A stretch of DNA of 64,000 bases from Saccharina japonica (GCA_008828725.1 MEHQ01000164.1:497792-561791), one strand, 5' to 3'. Numbered from the stretch's first letter, positions 1-10,760 are shown. Numbers and translations: made by a program. The notes: a model not told the origin generated them from the letters alone.

Positions 1-704
1 TTGTTGAACGTGCCTGCATTTCGAAACGTCCAAGCTATGTACGAAAACAACAGCAGCAAGTACGGACAGAGTGTTACGGGGAGATACGCGTACGTAACAA
101 TGCAGACGCGTCGATGCAGCAGCGTGTCATTATACACCCATCAGTCCACCGGGCTCCCCAACGGCAGATATGCCCCGACGCTATCACGCTGCTGCTGTTG
201 TTGCATGAGCAATAAACGTTCGACTTATGCTCGATGTGTCGTCCGATCGATGCCCTCTTCGTGGCGTGAGTCTGTGCTATTGCTGCATGCTCTCTTCAAC
301 AAAGTTCGGCATGAACAGTCGACACGCAGGCTGAAATAATCATGATTGTTCGTTATTCACAGGGCACAACTTGGCGAGGGCGGGGCGTTTTCCACGAGTA
401 AGAAGTTTTTTTGCAGCAACTTTTGCGCAGATGCGGGTTTCACGTCGCCCTGCTCGGCTCGGCCGAGTGGGACGGGGTACCCCGGGAAACCGACTCTATT
501 TTTTCGGCTTCGCGAGCGCCCCGCGCGGGCCACGGGCCGCGGCCGAGGGCGAGGCCCGGGGGGCGCGCTCCCCGGCCGGCCCCCCGCGGGCCGAGCCCGG
601 CGCCGGCGAGCTCGGCCGGGAGGGCGAGGCGCGAAAACATGCCGCCGGGCAAAAAAATCACAATCCTACTTTGTTATATACCAAGCGACTCCAGCTGGCG
701 TATG
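1..704. other. No gene seen; CAG/CTG-rich, then a GC-rich block
   Basis: Short open frames exist here but none shows a domain, a codon pattern or a credible splice context. The first 300 bases carry scattered CAG/CTG triplets, which open frames by chance. Bases 455-645 are strikingly G+C and CpG rich compared with everything around them; open frames there (Arg/Pro/Gly/Ala rich) are what such composition gives on either strand. It could be a CpG-rich promoter-like patch or a piece of foreign origin. I see no transcript evidence. Confidence 0.5.
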
Positions 705-812
705 TTATACGTACGCTCGCCTCACGGCCATACTACCGAGTGCTGTACTGTGCTGCGGTGAGACCGGGTGTGGACGCAAGGTAGGTGGAAATTGATGCCA
801 GGGATTGTACTG
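705..812 (+). repeat. Dispersed repeat with a 5S-rRNA-like start, copy 1
   Basis: About 110 bases match bases 3785-3893 closely. The shared part contains ACGGCCATACTACC followed at once by GAGTGCTGTACTG. The first string resembles the conserved 5' end of eukaryotic 5S rRNA (ACGGCCATACCACC) and the second its 3' end (GGGTGCTGTA), as if the middle of a 5S gene had been lost. The rest (GTGTGGACGCAAGGTAGGTGG) is not 5S. A 5S-derived SINE head is possible; chance resemblance is not excluded. Confidence 0.45.
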
Positions 813-1405
813 ACAAGAGTCTGGCCACCACGCAAGGATGAAGAACAACGCCAACTAGAAATTATGGTTGACGTGTTGTGGGGTTGTGGCCTATGTGTAG
901 CATATATATATCAAACCATGCGAGGTTTATTTGTGCTGACGAGATGCAGGCTCTTTACTGTCTGTTTTCCTCCCCCTTTGACGAAGTTCGGGCTCTGTTA
1001 TGTCGGCTACTTGAGTGTACTGGCGAAGGCCTACTGAATTGGTGGCCGAAAGCTAAAGAAAAAACAAATTCGTGACGACACGGCTCTGTTCGGTAGAAAA
1101 AGAGGGCCGCTAGTTACGAACGGCTGCAAGTAACACCGACACAGCTTTACGTCAATGTAGTTGTCTATATATGTTAGTTCGTCTTTCCGCTGTTGTTGCT
1201 GTATATTATGCGTAAAACGCAAACAAACCGTATCTGGTAAAAACAACTTTACGAACCCGCGGTTTATTCGTACTCGTATAGTACAAAGTAGAGACATAAC
1301 ACAGAAAAAACGATTTAACTAATCCCGCAGAAAAAGCGCGAGAGTCAGGGTTTGGGTGTATTCATACGGCGCCACACTGAGAAAATACGGTGATAGACGT
1401 TTCTT
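813..1405. other. No feature seen
   Basis: This stretch has no open frame with a recognisable domain and no repeat shared with the rest of the window that I could find. Confidence 0.5.
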
Positions 1406-1409
1406 TTGA

Positions 1410-1915
1410 CGTACGGGGATTCGAACCGCACCATAAAAACAAACGTTTAACACGGGGAACCGCGCCGAACCGCACCGTAGGATTCGCAATTTGACGCGTG
1501 CAATTCCAGGGGTAGCACTTTAAGGCCAAAGTGTTTGTAACTGACCGGAGTTATATCCCAATATCGATGAAAGAATATATGTTCACAATGCTATTCGTGA
1601 AACCCCCATGTGGGTTTTGAGATCGTTTATCGGGTAGCACATCTAATGTAGCTTGTATCGAAATCATTTTTCTGGGAACTTCCTATTATAGTACATAAAG
1701 CCTCAAAAGAGGCGTCTCAAATACATTTGACGCTAGTATACCCCTACCACAGCTCGTGTGATATCTGAAAACCGCACCGAACTGAACCGCAGGATTTCCT
1801 ATTTGTGAAAACCGCAACGAACCGCAGCGTGAGATTTTTCCGAGTTATTTAACCGGTACTGAGCCGGACCGTATGGTTTTAGATTTCTGAAACCCGCACC
1901 GCACGGACGCACAAA
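1410..1915. mobile_element. Candidate non-autonomous hAT-type element
   Basis: Two blocks (1415-1500 and 1765-1915) are full of the short motif AACCGCACCGAAC / CCGCACCG-TAGGATT, around a unique middle that contains a small hairpin (AAACCCCCATGTGGGTTTT near 1599). Clusters of short CCG-rich subterminal repeats on both sides of a filler are typical of hAT-type non-autonomous elements. I could not fix terminal inverted repeats or a target-site duplication, so the borders are approximate and the class is an inference. Confidence 0.35.
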
Positions 1916-2035
1916 CGTAAATAAAGCTGAAAACGACGCGTGACACGTACGCGAATCGGAGGGAAATGTAGACTTTGCATATCCCCATCTTGGTTATACT
2001 CGTACGCACCTCCACATTACCCGAAGTGTTCTCAC

Positions 2036-2238
2036 CTCATTGGCAGCATCATAGCCATACTGGCCGCGTGGGCAGAGAAATGCGTTGTCTGTGAAGGAGA
2101 CGTTGGCGTATTCAACGCGGGACGACGGAAAAATGGGTGCAAAAAGCATTGCCATGCCCTCGTTATCAGCCTTGTTGCCCTCGAAGCTTGTACTGACGAG
2201 ATCAAGAGCCCCCGCGGAGTAGACCGCTCCTCCGCTAC
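2036..2238 (-). CDS. Beta-helix coil exon (internal), downstream part of the large gene or of a neighbour
   Basis: On the minus strand an acceptor, CTTGTCAG, precedes GTAGCGGAGGAGCGGTCTAC, and the exon ends AATGAG before the donor GTGAGAAC. It codes about 68 residues with two coils: SGGAVYSAGALDLVSTSF then EGNKADNEG, and VEYANVSFTDNAF. GGAVY followed by an N/D-rich turn is the hallmark of Pmp-like right-handed beta-helix repeats. The exon enters in phase 1, like the coil exons at 26-49 kb, but leaves in phase 0, so it looks like the border between the coil region and a different C-terminal part, which would lie to the left of 2036. I could not show that it joins the exon at 24964-25290; that intron would be about 22.7 kb. 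Confidence 0.6.
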
Positions 2239-2559
2239 CTGACAAGTTGCGAGTGAGAACCAAGTTAAGGGACAAGAAATGAAGATGTATTCTGCATATA
2301 GTACACTCTGAAGAGACTTGTTGAAATTACTGACGGGACGGACAATGACAAATATCTACATTACAACTGTTCCGTCAGTTTGGTGTGGAAATACAAACGA
2401 AAGTAAGGCTCCAGCTGAAGCTCAGCGTGCCGTGACCGGCCACGTCTGAAGACGCCACGGAGTAAAGGCTTAAATGGGCTTGGGCCGGATTGACGTCACA
2501 ATCATAGCAGCAGTGTTGTCGACTCAAAACATGCACATTAAGAGTGTATACTGTATAAT

Positions 2560-3010
2560 AGTATATTTGTGCAATTTCACCGATCGCCATAGTGAAAACC
2601 TGGCAATGGTTTAGTTGAGGCCCCCTGCCTCGAACCCGGGGGGGCTCAACCAGGATCATTCCCCCCCGTGCTGAGTGCGCACTCAGCGCGGTTGCGATCC
2701 GGGCCATGAAAAAGTATAAACGCAGAAGCTACGGTTGGTTAGCTGTTTTGCTGGGCGTATAAGATAGTCTGAAATGTTCCACAAAGGCCTCGATACTTTG
2801 GCGATTATGGCGCTTCGAAATATATGATATCATGTGCTTCATTGTGGCCCAGTCGTTTCGGGTTCTACTGTTGTAACCACCCCTCTACGGTCGTGTTGTG
2901 CCAACTGCTTGACTCTCGGTTTACTGTAGCAATATTGTGCACTTTCGTTGATCATGTAATGTATTGGATTGACTAAGGTCTCCTGCCCCAGCCAGCGGCC
3001 CTACCCATGC
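2560..3010 (-). mobile_element. Dispersed element of about 450 bp with near-terminal direct repeats, copy 1
   Basis: Read on the minus strand, this stretch aligns along its whole length with 29440-29905 on the plus strand. Shared landmarks in order are CTGGCTGGGGCAGGAG, CCAATAC-TTACA-TGATC, AGTAGAA-CCGAAAC, CCAAA-TATCGAGGC, and the palindromic CGCTGAGTGCGCACTCAGC. In both copies a stretch beginning CCTCAACTAA-CCA and ending TACAGTA occurs near each end, so the element has direct repeats of about 75 bp close to its ends. That recalls a terminal-repeat miniature (TRIM-like, LTR kin), but no primer-binding site was recognised. It looks like an old, non-coding fossil. Confidence 0.5.
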
Positions 3011-3355
3011 TTCCTTCGGCGCTGCAACTCTCCGTTCACCCTTTAACTGGGATAAGATAACTCATCTCTGTCTATTGCCTATCCCAAACAACATGCAGCT
3101 CATTTCTACCGTCGAGTGCACGCAGCCAAGCCTCCTGGAAGTCCGGGAGAAGGTAAGTCGATGACTGCAGCGGAGTCAGGGCCCTGTCTTAGTCTAGAGG
3201 CACCGTCGTGCTTGCGATCGGATACCATCGTCGAAACCTACTCGTGGTCGCCCACATACACTACCGTGGCCCTTAGTACGCCTTCGAACTGATTGTCTTC
3301 ATGATACAGTCTGCTGCTAGTGCTACTACGGACCTGCCTGCATATAAATACTCAA
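3011..3355. other. No feature seen
   Basis: No domain-bearing frame, RNA gene or shared repeat was found between the element to the left and the dispersed repeat to the right. Confidence 0.45.
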
Positions 3356-3359
3356 GTAT

Positions 3360-3565
3360 ATACCATATACAAAGCTTTCCCACGGAGTGATCATAGCAAG
3401 GGCGACGCAAGAAATTCGGGGTACCTCGACGGCAAAAGATCATCAGCATGCAGCAGCAAAAACAACAACCAACAGCAGCAAAAACGACTGAAGCAACTAC
3501 ACTGCTGCATCTTCACCTAAAACCGAGCAATGCGGACAAAGCGTTTACACGAAGAAATAAAATAT
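3360..3565 (+). repeat. Dispersed repeat of about 205 bp, inverted partner of 11395-11600
   Basis: The order of landmarks here (AAAGCTTTCCCACGGAGTG, GGGCGACGCAAGAAA, a CAGCAGCAAAAAC run, CTGCTGCATCTTCACCTAAA, GCGGACAAAGCGTTTA) is found in reverse complement at 11395-11600. The two copies lie 8 kb apart in opposite orientation. They may be two insertions of one element or the arms of a larger decayed one. No coding function is evident. Confidence 0.6.
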
Positions 3566-3784
3566 AGTAAACAACGTGTTTGTTTTTCATCATGCTGCTG
3601 CCGGCTGGTAACATATGTGCGTACAGCAGTACCTCCTACATTACTACGTGCTACTGCTGTTATATACGTACATCATAGCCAGCCAAAACGAAAGGCGTTT
3701 GCTTTGGGACTTTTGTTCCATTTGTTCTATTGGCAACTTGTGGGCAACAAACACACCAAGGTGTCACACTATTGTACTGCTGTA

Positions 3785-3893
3785 TAGCAGACGGCTCGTT
3801 CGCCTCACGGCCATACTACCGAGTGCTGTACTGGGCTGCTGTGCGACCGCGTGTAGGCGCAAGGTAGGTGGGAATGGGGGTCAGGGATTAGTC
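3785..3893 (+). repeat. Dispersed repeat with a 5S-rRNA-like start, copy 2
   Basis: This is the second copy of the repeat at 705-812, in the same orientation. The 5S-like string CTCACGGCCATACTACC is identical in both; differences gather in the 3' half. Confidence 0.45.
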
Positions 3894-3939
3894 GTACTAC
3901 TGCTGGCTGAAGTTAAAAAACAATACCTGGTACACAACA

Positions 3940-4480
3940 ACAACAACAGAGTATCTATACGAGGGGTACTCGGGTGGTGGAATCAGCACCGCTTTTTCTT
4001 TTTCTCCAAAGAAAAACGAAGTACTATGAAAATAAGGAAGAACAAAAACAACTTGCTGCACCTCTAACAAACCAAATATGATGCGAAAACCACTCAATAA
4101 CAACAGAGTACGTATTTGCGCTCGGGAGGTAGAATCAGCACCACCTTCTCTTGTGAATGTGGTGTGTGGGCAACGCCGACAACGTGATGAGCAGAAGCAT
4201 AAGCACAAACAGCATCAGAACCGCAGCTTTCTTTTCATCAACTAAAACAAATATCATGCGTAAAAAAACTCAACAACAACAGAGTATATATATGTACTCG
4301 GGAGGTCGAATCAGCCCTGCTTGTTTTTCATCCAACGAAAAAATAAATAATACCATGGTATGAAAATTATCAATAAAATAACAAACTTGCTGCACTTCTG
4401 AAATATAAATATGAAAATGACGGATAAACAAGAAACTTGCTGCGCCAACAACAACAGAGTGGATTATCTGAAGCAGGGCC
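3940..4480 (+). repeat. Short tandem repeat of about 160-185 bp, four units
   Basis: The motif CAACAACAACAGAGTA occurs near 3940, 4095, 4270 and 4450. In the first three units it is followed by an ACTCGGGAGGT-GAATCAGC box, then A-rich sequence with AACTTGCTGCAC. A lone related box stands at 17440-17490. The units are diverged and non-coding; the frames across them are products of CAA runs. Confidence 0.5.
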
Positions 4481-4640
4481 TAGAAACGACCTGAGAGTAT
4501 CGCAGCCCCTGCTTCACCTAGCACCCATTATCGGGTGCGACTCTTGCCTCGAAGGATCATTCCAAATTAACTCAAGCCTCGCCACGAAATACAGAAAGAA
4601 AGGAGGCATCGCTCGAGACAGCTCAGGCGTCAAGGGACAG
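4450..4640 (+). repeat. Dispersed repeat with a shared open frame, copy 1
   Basis: About 180 bases match 16985-17160. Translated in the same frame, both copies stay open and read SEAG-R-DLRVSQPL, then IIG-DSCLEG, then SS-ATKYRKK-GIARD. I do not recognise the family. An open frame kept in two diverged copies hints that it was coding when it spread, for example part of a transposon protein, but 60 codons is short enough for chance. Confidence 0.45.
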
Positions 4641-4689
4641 CAGGGCCCAGCTGTGAGTTCCGCTGGTCGGGTCACCCCGACAGGATCAT

Positions 4690-7600
4690 AGGGTAAAGTT
4701 GTGCATGAAGTTGTAAAGTTGTAAATGGGAGAATTGGGGTATAGGGTCGTGTACCGCTACAGCAGTAGTAGAATGTAGTTGCGCCATCTATCGAACACGG
4801 GTACAAGGGCGTCAAATCCACCAATCATCAAGGCGGTCAAGGACGTCCAGCCTCTTCCGGGCGATCTATCCGCTGAGCGAAGTCCGATATCTTCAGCGGC
4901 CAGGACCGAACACGACCAGCACAACAGGGACATCGGGACTAGGAACATAGGTGGAGTCTGCGGCGACATCCGTCCAGCAGCAGACGAGAAGGCTACCGGT
5001 CTCCAAACTATGAATACCCTGAATGTCCAGAAATCGCACACAGTCTACAAGGCCAGCAACTGGTAGGTCCGGAGAACGTTTAGTTCCGTCCGATGTTCAA
5101 GTCCATCCGCGGTTTGGGCCTTCACCCCGGACACAGCGTTCACATGTATCAATAATATACCGGATGTATCGACATTATACCGCTAATACCAACAATGCAA
5201 AGTCACGCGGGTTTGCTGCTCTTGACAAAAATGTATGTTGTACAAGGGCTCCGCTGCGCGGGCGGCTAACGCCGCCCGCTACGCTCGCGGAAGGAATGAT
5301 AGAACCAAATGTGAAAAGGGTAAAAGAGGAGGATATATTATTGTAGCTGCAACTGGCGACTTGATAATGCCAAGAGCTCCATATGTATGACGGCCAATAC
5401 AGGCTAAAAACGATAGTGGTGAATATTGATATTTTTACAACACGAAAACATATCGCTAAGAAAGCAAAGCTTCGCTTCGAGGGCGGTTGACGCCGCCCGC
5501 TACGCTCGCGCAAGGAAAGGGGCTGAAGAAGTCCACTATGTGTACAATGCAGCGAAATACTTACTGCTGCACGCAACTGAACGTACAGTACCCGTCTACT
5601 GCTGTATTGTGCGGCATGTATGTGGCAAAGCAACTATCATACCTGTACGGTGACAGCAGTTGTACACCACAAACAAAGCAAAAAACACAAACAAAGAACA
5701 AACAAACGTACATGCGACTTGCGAATGTATACGACAGTAGATCTCCATACTCCAGGACAACAAAGCTCTAGTTTCGAAAAGAAGAGAAAGCACAGCAACA
5801 TGGCTCGCAGGACGGCGCTGCGCTGCCTGCTAGGGGTGTGAATTGTGCCTTTTTCGTGACTGCTATGTGTGGTAGTACAACAACAGCAGTAGTAGTAGTA
5901 CCTTCGATCTTTATATATAGAGAGATAGAGTATGAAAGAGAACGCACAGCACAGCACGGGCGTCAATCAAGTGGTACAATAATCCACAAAACTGAGAAAG
6001 ACGTACATACGTACTCGTACTCGAACCAAACGCTCCCCGCCCACCCGCGATGACCTCGCCATCGATTCGGCCCGGGTCGAGCTCTACTGCCTCTCTGCCC
6101 CAGTGAGCCCCGTGGCCCACCTCGCGTGAAGCCCGGTACTCACAGTGGCTCTCGTTCGCCCGCTCGAGGATGCTGATGCCTCTGTAAAAATACTGTTTGT
6201 TCGATAAATAAAACACCGCTTGAACTTGGCTTAAATGTTCTTTTATTACAGACAAAACGATAATTATAATGTCGGACATACTGGATTCATTGCAGCAGCA
6301 GCAGCAATAGCAAGGACCTTCATGCTCCCCTCGTGTCTCGATGGACACGCCACGCCTAGCCACGAAAAAGAGACCGCGCTTCTTCTGACCCCACCTCTAC
6401 TGGCCAGCGCCCTCCCATACCCGCGATAGTGCCGGGCTCGCACGCGCTGTCGTGCTCACTGGGTACACGCAGGAACCCGAAACCGGAAAAAAAGGGAAAC
6501 ATGATCTCGCCGACAAAGTAAAAACTGGTAGGAAACAGGAAGCAGCAAGTAACGAAAATAGGAGAAAACAAAGAAAGCCAAGAACCTCCGGAAGGCAAGT
6601 AACTTCTGCTTCGGCAATTAGAGGCTGAGAGTGGCTGTGAGGTACCAAGATATGCCGAGGAAAGCTTCCGAACCAAAGAAGATCAAGGTGTGTATTGATA
6701 TGTACCATGCACGCGCTGTAAGCACCACTGACTACCATAATAAGCTGGTTCTCTACACATAAGGTAGAAAAAGGGGAACATTTATACCTGGTCACACGAC
6801 GCACGGATTACCATATACCAATTCGCCCTTTCTCAGCCCGCCATCGCACACTACCCGTACATAGTTGTTTACATACGGGCTCACGCTCGCACATCACGGT
6901 GGGCCCGATCACAACAGATAAAGCACGGCACCACGGCACACAGAAAGGTGCTGCTCTGCCTGCGGGGTGTGATATGTGCCTTTCTCGCTATTCGATGTGT
7001 GGTACTTGGTTTTGGTATATGTTATTTGGAACGGAAAAAAACAAACAAACAACCAAACCAAAACGTGCACGGCAAACGTATGCAGAACATTTATACATAT
7101 ATATGTTTATGTTGGTTCAACCCTCAAGCTCCCACGGTAAATAATTTTAATTCCGGGCCGGCCTCAGTATCGGAACCTCGGCAACTCAATATCTCGAGGG
7201 TTTTTTCATTTCTTCGGACTGCGACACTCATATATACCTGGCATGCAAGAAGCGGGGATAATCGTGAACCCTTTATTGTAAACATAATTTAGGTAGTTCA
7301 ATACTTATTGAAAAGCAGAAAATCGGCCACCCCCCCGCAAATAGGTCATTGAACACACAGTAGTAGAAGTAGGTTCGCCTGAAATTAATCTTCTAGCCAC
7401 AGCAGCATTGTGGAAAGTTATATGCGGAGGGGTTTCACAAGGCACCATCAACGGCGCCTTTCTTTTCGCCTTCTTGAATAAAATATGTTTCAAGTATCAT
7501 TGCGTTCAATGGCCATTTTAGTGCCAATTCCTCTTTGTTTCGCCTCGAGGTTCATCATGATTGATTTATCTGTTGTAAACCCTTCGTCTTCTGCCAAACT

Positions 7601-7695
7601 ATTATTTTGGGATGAAATCCTTGGCATTCCTTTCAATTTCATCTTATCGGTTTAATGTCGGATGGAACACTTCCAACTCCTCCCCTGCCCTCCCC
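4690..7695. other. No gene seen; two GC-rich hairpins
   Basis: This 3-kb stretch holds no frame with a recognisable domain. Two similar hairpins stand out. At 5248-5290 GGGCGGCTAACGCCGCCC is flanked by GCTCCGCTGCGC and GCTACGCTCGCG. At 5463-5511 GGGCGGTTGACGCCGCCC is flanked by CTTCGCTTCGA and the same right flank. The rest is A/T rich with CAG/CTG runs and ACGTACGTA simple sequence. Confidence 0.5.
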
Positions 7696-7698
7696 GAA

Positions 7699-7730
7699 GC
7701 ATGGGTGCCGGCGAATGCCGGCACCCATGC
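7699..7730. repeat. Perfect 14-bp hairpin at the SINE 3' end
   Basis: GCATGGGTGCCGGC, loop GAAT, GCCGGCACCCATGC. The stem has no mismatch. It lies just past the SINE body; the 56-kb SINE copy has only a 5-bp stem (GTCGG-AGTG-CCGAC) at the equivalent place and the 38-kb copy none, so it may be a structured tail that decays quickly. Confidence 0.7.
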
Positions 7731-7864
7731 GGAGCCCTTGTATTTTATTATTTTTTTGTTTCGTCCATCCCATGTATTATCTTCGCCCTTCCTTTCTCTC
7801 TCCTTCCTATTCGTAACTCAGATCCGGGGTCACATAGTAGGCTCTTCTACCTTCTCCCCCACTA

Positions 7865-8569
7865 CGAGCTGGTCCGGCCGAGACGATATTGCTGTATTCG
7901 CCAGCTTTTTCCCAACTCAATTTTGAGAGTTTAGAGCTGAAACTTTGCATAGAGCTTCATTAGAGTACAACCGAAGGCCTCAAAGCGGGTCTTTTTTACT
8001 TTTTGAAAAGGAGGGCCTATATGGCCGTTTCAAGAAAACTCCAGACTACGTTTTCGCAAATATTTAAGGAAAAAAACACAAAAACAAAAAATACCCGATT
8101 TGAAGCTGTAGACGAAAGCGATGCGAATCACGTGGGGAAAAACAAATCGAAAAAAAACAAACAATTGAGCTGGGAAAACCATGTTTTCGTGCAAACATCG
8201 TAACATCTTAAGTTCGTATAGCGGATACTAGACGTCATATCTCCTGATATACAATGAATTAGGGGATGGTGAGGATATCGACCGTCATGTCATGCCTCAA
8301 GGAATGTTCACACCAAGAATCAGCCTCATCCACTGTCCAGCGGTTTCGGACTTTCGTACGGAATTTAGTATCGAGACACCCCCTTAAGTGTCGGGATTTG
8401 CTCGACATGATGTTTCTCAACGAAAAAAACTCGGATTTGACAAATTCTAACGTCTACATATGCGCTGCAGGCCTGGAAACACTGCTGTAAAATTTGAAGT
8501 CCTAGTATTTCCAAACGCTTGCGAAAACGACAATAGAACGAAAATCAATTTTACGGCTGGACCAGCTCG
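7865..8569. mobile_element. TA-flanked non-autonomous DNA transposon, 705 bp, nested in the SINE
   Basis: The left end is CGAGCTGGTCCGGCC and the right end GGCTGGACCAGCTCG, a terminal inverted repeat of about 15 bp with one or two mismatches. Each end abuts a TA (7863-7864 and 8570-8571). Removing the element and one TA restores CACTACGGTGCTTGCCTTG, which matches the uninterrupted SINE at 38 kb (CACTACCGTTCTTGCCTTG on its minus strand). TA target duplication is the mark of the Tc1/mariner superfamily, including stowaway-type MITEs. There is no transposase frame. A related element is at 57995-58690. Confidence 0.8.
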
Positions 8570-8787
8570 TACGGTGCTTGCCTTGCTTTTTATCGCGAGA
8601 AGATTTCAGCACTTTCTTCCCTCGTCAACTTTCGTCAAATTGTGCTTACCCACGCCATAATATATATGCGCTCTCTGTAGTTGGTGTTATTTTTTAGAAT
8701 AAAAATCTCCATACGAGGAGAATCAAACCCCCGACATCCAACTCTAACATGCTTCGTTGCTACCTGTTAGACCACCGCGGCGACCGG

Positions 8788-9059
8788 CTGCTGCATACAG
8801 CAGTATGAAGATATACGTTCAGGCACCAGGGCACCAGATATTCTCAATTGATTTTCATAAATTCAAATCAGTTGAGCATTCCGACATACAGTACAGCAGT
8901 ACAGGACACCTAATAAGAAACAGGCTGATAAGAAAGCCAAGCTGACATTTCCCAAAAAGTATGAAAGACACGAGGCTGGGCCCCCGCTGCAAAATAAGAA
9001 AGGCCTATCACCCCCCTGGGGCGAATCGCCAACGCCTTCGGGAAACCCTGCTGCCTGCC
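8788..9059. other. No feature seen
   Basis: This short unassigned stretch lies between the SINE head and the G-rich repeat. No frame or repeat stands out. Confidence 0.4.
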
Positions 9060-9064
9060 CCTGG

Positions 9065-9520
9065 TGGTCGTGAGTAACATATTTCCAGGGGTACGCGCGG
9101 TAGCGAAGGCACCGCGCGGTACGGGATGGGACCGTTTTGCCCGCCGCAGGCTGAAATTGTTTTGGGTCTTCCCGCGGGGCGGTATGGGAAAATGTTCCCG
9201 TCTGTTTACCGCGGGACGGGAATGGGACGGGAAGGTGGGAAACCATTTGGTTGACGGGATTGGACGGGAAGACACGATTCTTTGGCGGTACGGGACGGGA
9301 CGGGAACCGATTTTTGGCGGTACGGTACGGTACGGGAAACATTTTTCGGCGGTACGGGAAATGATCGGTGAACGGGTCGGGAATAGGTCGGGAATGGGTC
9401 GGGAATGGGTCGGGAATGGGTCGGGAACCGGGTCGGGAATACTGTCGGGAATACGGTCGTGAAACGCAGTCGGGAATTGTTGGGAACACGGTCGGGAACA
9501 CACGCTGGAGACAACGACTG
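9065..9520 (+). repeat. G-rich repeat element with TCGGGAATGGG units, copy 1
   Basis: It starts with CAGGGGTACGCGCGGTA (9084-9100) and continues with GGGACGGGA-type runs, including five or six tandem TCGGGAATGGG units around 9375-9435. The same head, in reverse complement, closes a second G/C-rich block at 11840-12190. A CAGGGG-type end followed by many short subterminal GGGACGGG repeats fits a hAT-like non-autonomous element; the other end was not found. Long frames on both strands (Pro/Arg/Ser rich) come from the repeat and are not genes. The G runs could form quadruplexes. Confidence 0.5.
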
Positions 9521-10279
9521 AAAAGGGTATAATCAAAAGTCTTCTTCGAGTACGAGTATAACATTCGCGAGAACAGTGCCAATAGGAGCAGGAACCGGGG
9601 CTGATTGCTTTGGCGCTGCTTGAGGCGCCGAAGCAGATCCGCCGGGATCCTCCACCTCCACAACGTCCATGCTTGATGCCATGTTTTGTCTTTGGGCCGG
9701 GTGGTGGTGTGAGTGTTCTTGGTTTTATTCTCGACATAATAATTTCCAAAATGTACGACCGATTTATTATACACATATCTATTCTTTCACGATTAGAGGT
9801 CCGTAGTTACTTCATGCTCTTTGTCCGTACAGACCAACTGATACACAGCTCTTTGCAAACAGACCTTTTGTTTCGCAACCAGCCCTTCAAACAGGCCAAC
9901 TGAGCTCTTCGCAAACAGCAACTGACGTAACAGCCAAACTGACGTATTGTACTGACGACGTATTATGCAAACAGCCCAACCGACATCTACCCGCGGGAGA
10001 GGAGGGGTTCCCAGCGTATTCGGAGGGCTTTGCGGCCCGGGTCCAAAAATCCACACTAATTTCAAGATATACAAAATATCCACACTAAAATCAAGTAATT
10101 TTCCTGTCCATACTAAAATCAAGTAATTTTTTCCTAAAGAGTCCCCCAGATTTGAAAATATGGATCTCCAGAACTTCGGTCAAAATCGAAATCGGCCCAT
10201 AACTTCGCGAGTTAGCCACTTTTACACTAATTTCAAGATAAAAAGGCCAGACGTAAAAAAATCGACCGAAAAAAAAAAA
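9521..10279. other. No gene seen; small local duplications
   Basis: Around 10060-10235 the strings ACACTAA-TTCAAGATA and ACTAAAATCAAGTAATTTT each occur twice. Nothing else is recognisable. Confidence 0.4.
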
Positions 10280-10760
10280 AAAAAGGCTACTGCTGTACGT
10301 ACAAGGGCTGTGCATCCATGCCGGCGTTTTGTTTACACTGCTGTACGTACAAGGGCTGCGCATCCATGCCGGCGTTTAGTTTGTGTCCGCTGTACGTACG
10401 TACGAGTCGTACTGCTGGACTGCTGCTGCTGCTGTTGTTGTTATTGCTGCTGTAGATGGGTTATATAAGGACTACTACTATTATTATTGCTGTACGTACT
10501 GGTTCTGCTGTATACTGATTTCACTCTGTATTTGGTGTTGTAGATTGTGGATGAGTGGATCGGTTGGTGCGTGTGTGTGTCGATCGGTTGGTGCGCACGT
10601 ACGTACGTGGTCGGGTGGGTGGGTCGGTGGTTGGGTGGGTGGGTGTGAGTGATGTGAGTGGATGTTGGTAAGTACGTGAGAGTGGGTGGGTGTGGGTGGG
10701 TGGGTGTCGGTGGGTCGGTTGATACGTGGTTGACTGCGTGTGTGGATCGTGACCCAGTTC
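10280..10760 (+). repeat. Low-complexity and simple repeats
   Basis: A poly-A run ends near 10284. A tandem pair of about 52 bases follows (TACTGCTGTACGTACAAGG ... CATCCATGCCGGCGTTT, twice, 10288-10378), then CTG runs (10425-10452) and a long GTGGGTGGGTCGGTTG stretch (10560-10735). Frames here are artefacts of composition. Confidence 0.75.

Larger units (their letters stand above)
7699..8787 (-). mobile_element. tRNA-derived SINE, minus orientation, split by a DNA element
   Basis: Read leftward from 8787 the head is CCGGTCGCCGCGGTGGTCTAACAGG (A-box-like, split here across GGTGGTCTAACAGG) with GGGGGTTTGATTCTCC (B-box-like) about 40 bases on, as in polymerase-III tRNA promoters. A body follows with GACGAGGGAAGAAAGT, then GTAGTGGGGGAGAAGG, then TGTGACCCCGGATCTGAGTTACGA, then GCGAAGATAATACATGGGATGG. 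The same body in the same order is present at 38151-38470 and 56519-56771. Bases 7865-8569 are not SINE but a nested TA-flanked element. The 3' end carries a perfect hairpin at 7699-7730. Confidence 0.75.

Noticed and set aside
346-795. Overlapping long frames in the GC-rich block
   Set aside because: High G+C removes stop codons on both strands; no domain and no splice support.
8863-9776. Two minus-strand frames of about 300 codons rich in Phe-Pro-Thr-Arg
   Set aside because: They are translations of the GGGAATGGG / GGGACGGG repeat; parallel long frames in several phases are what such repeats produce.
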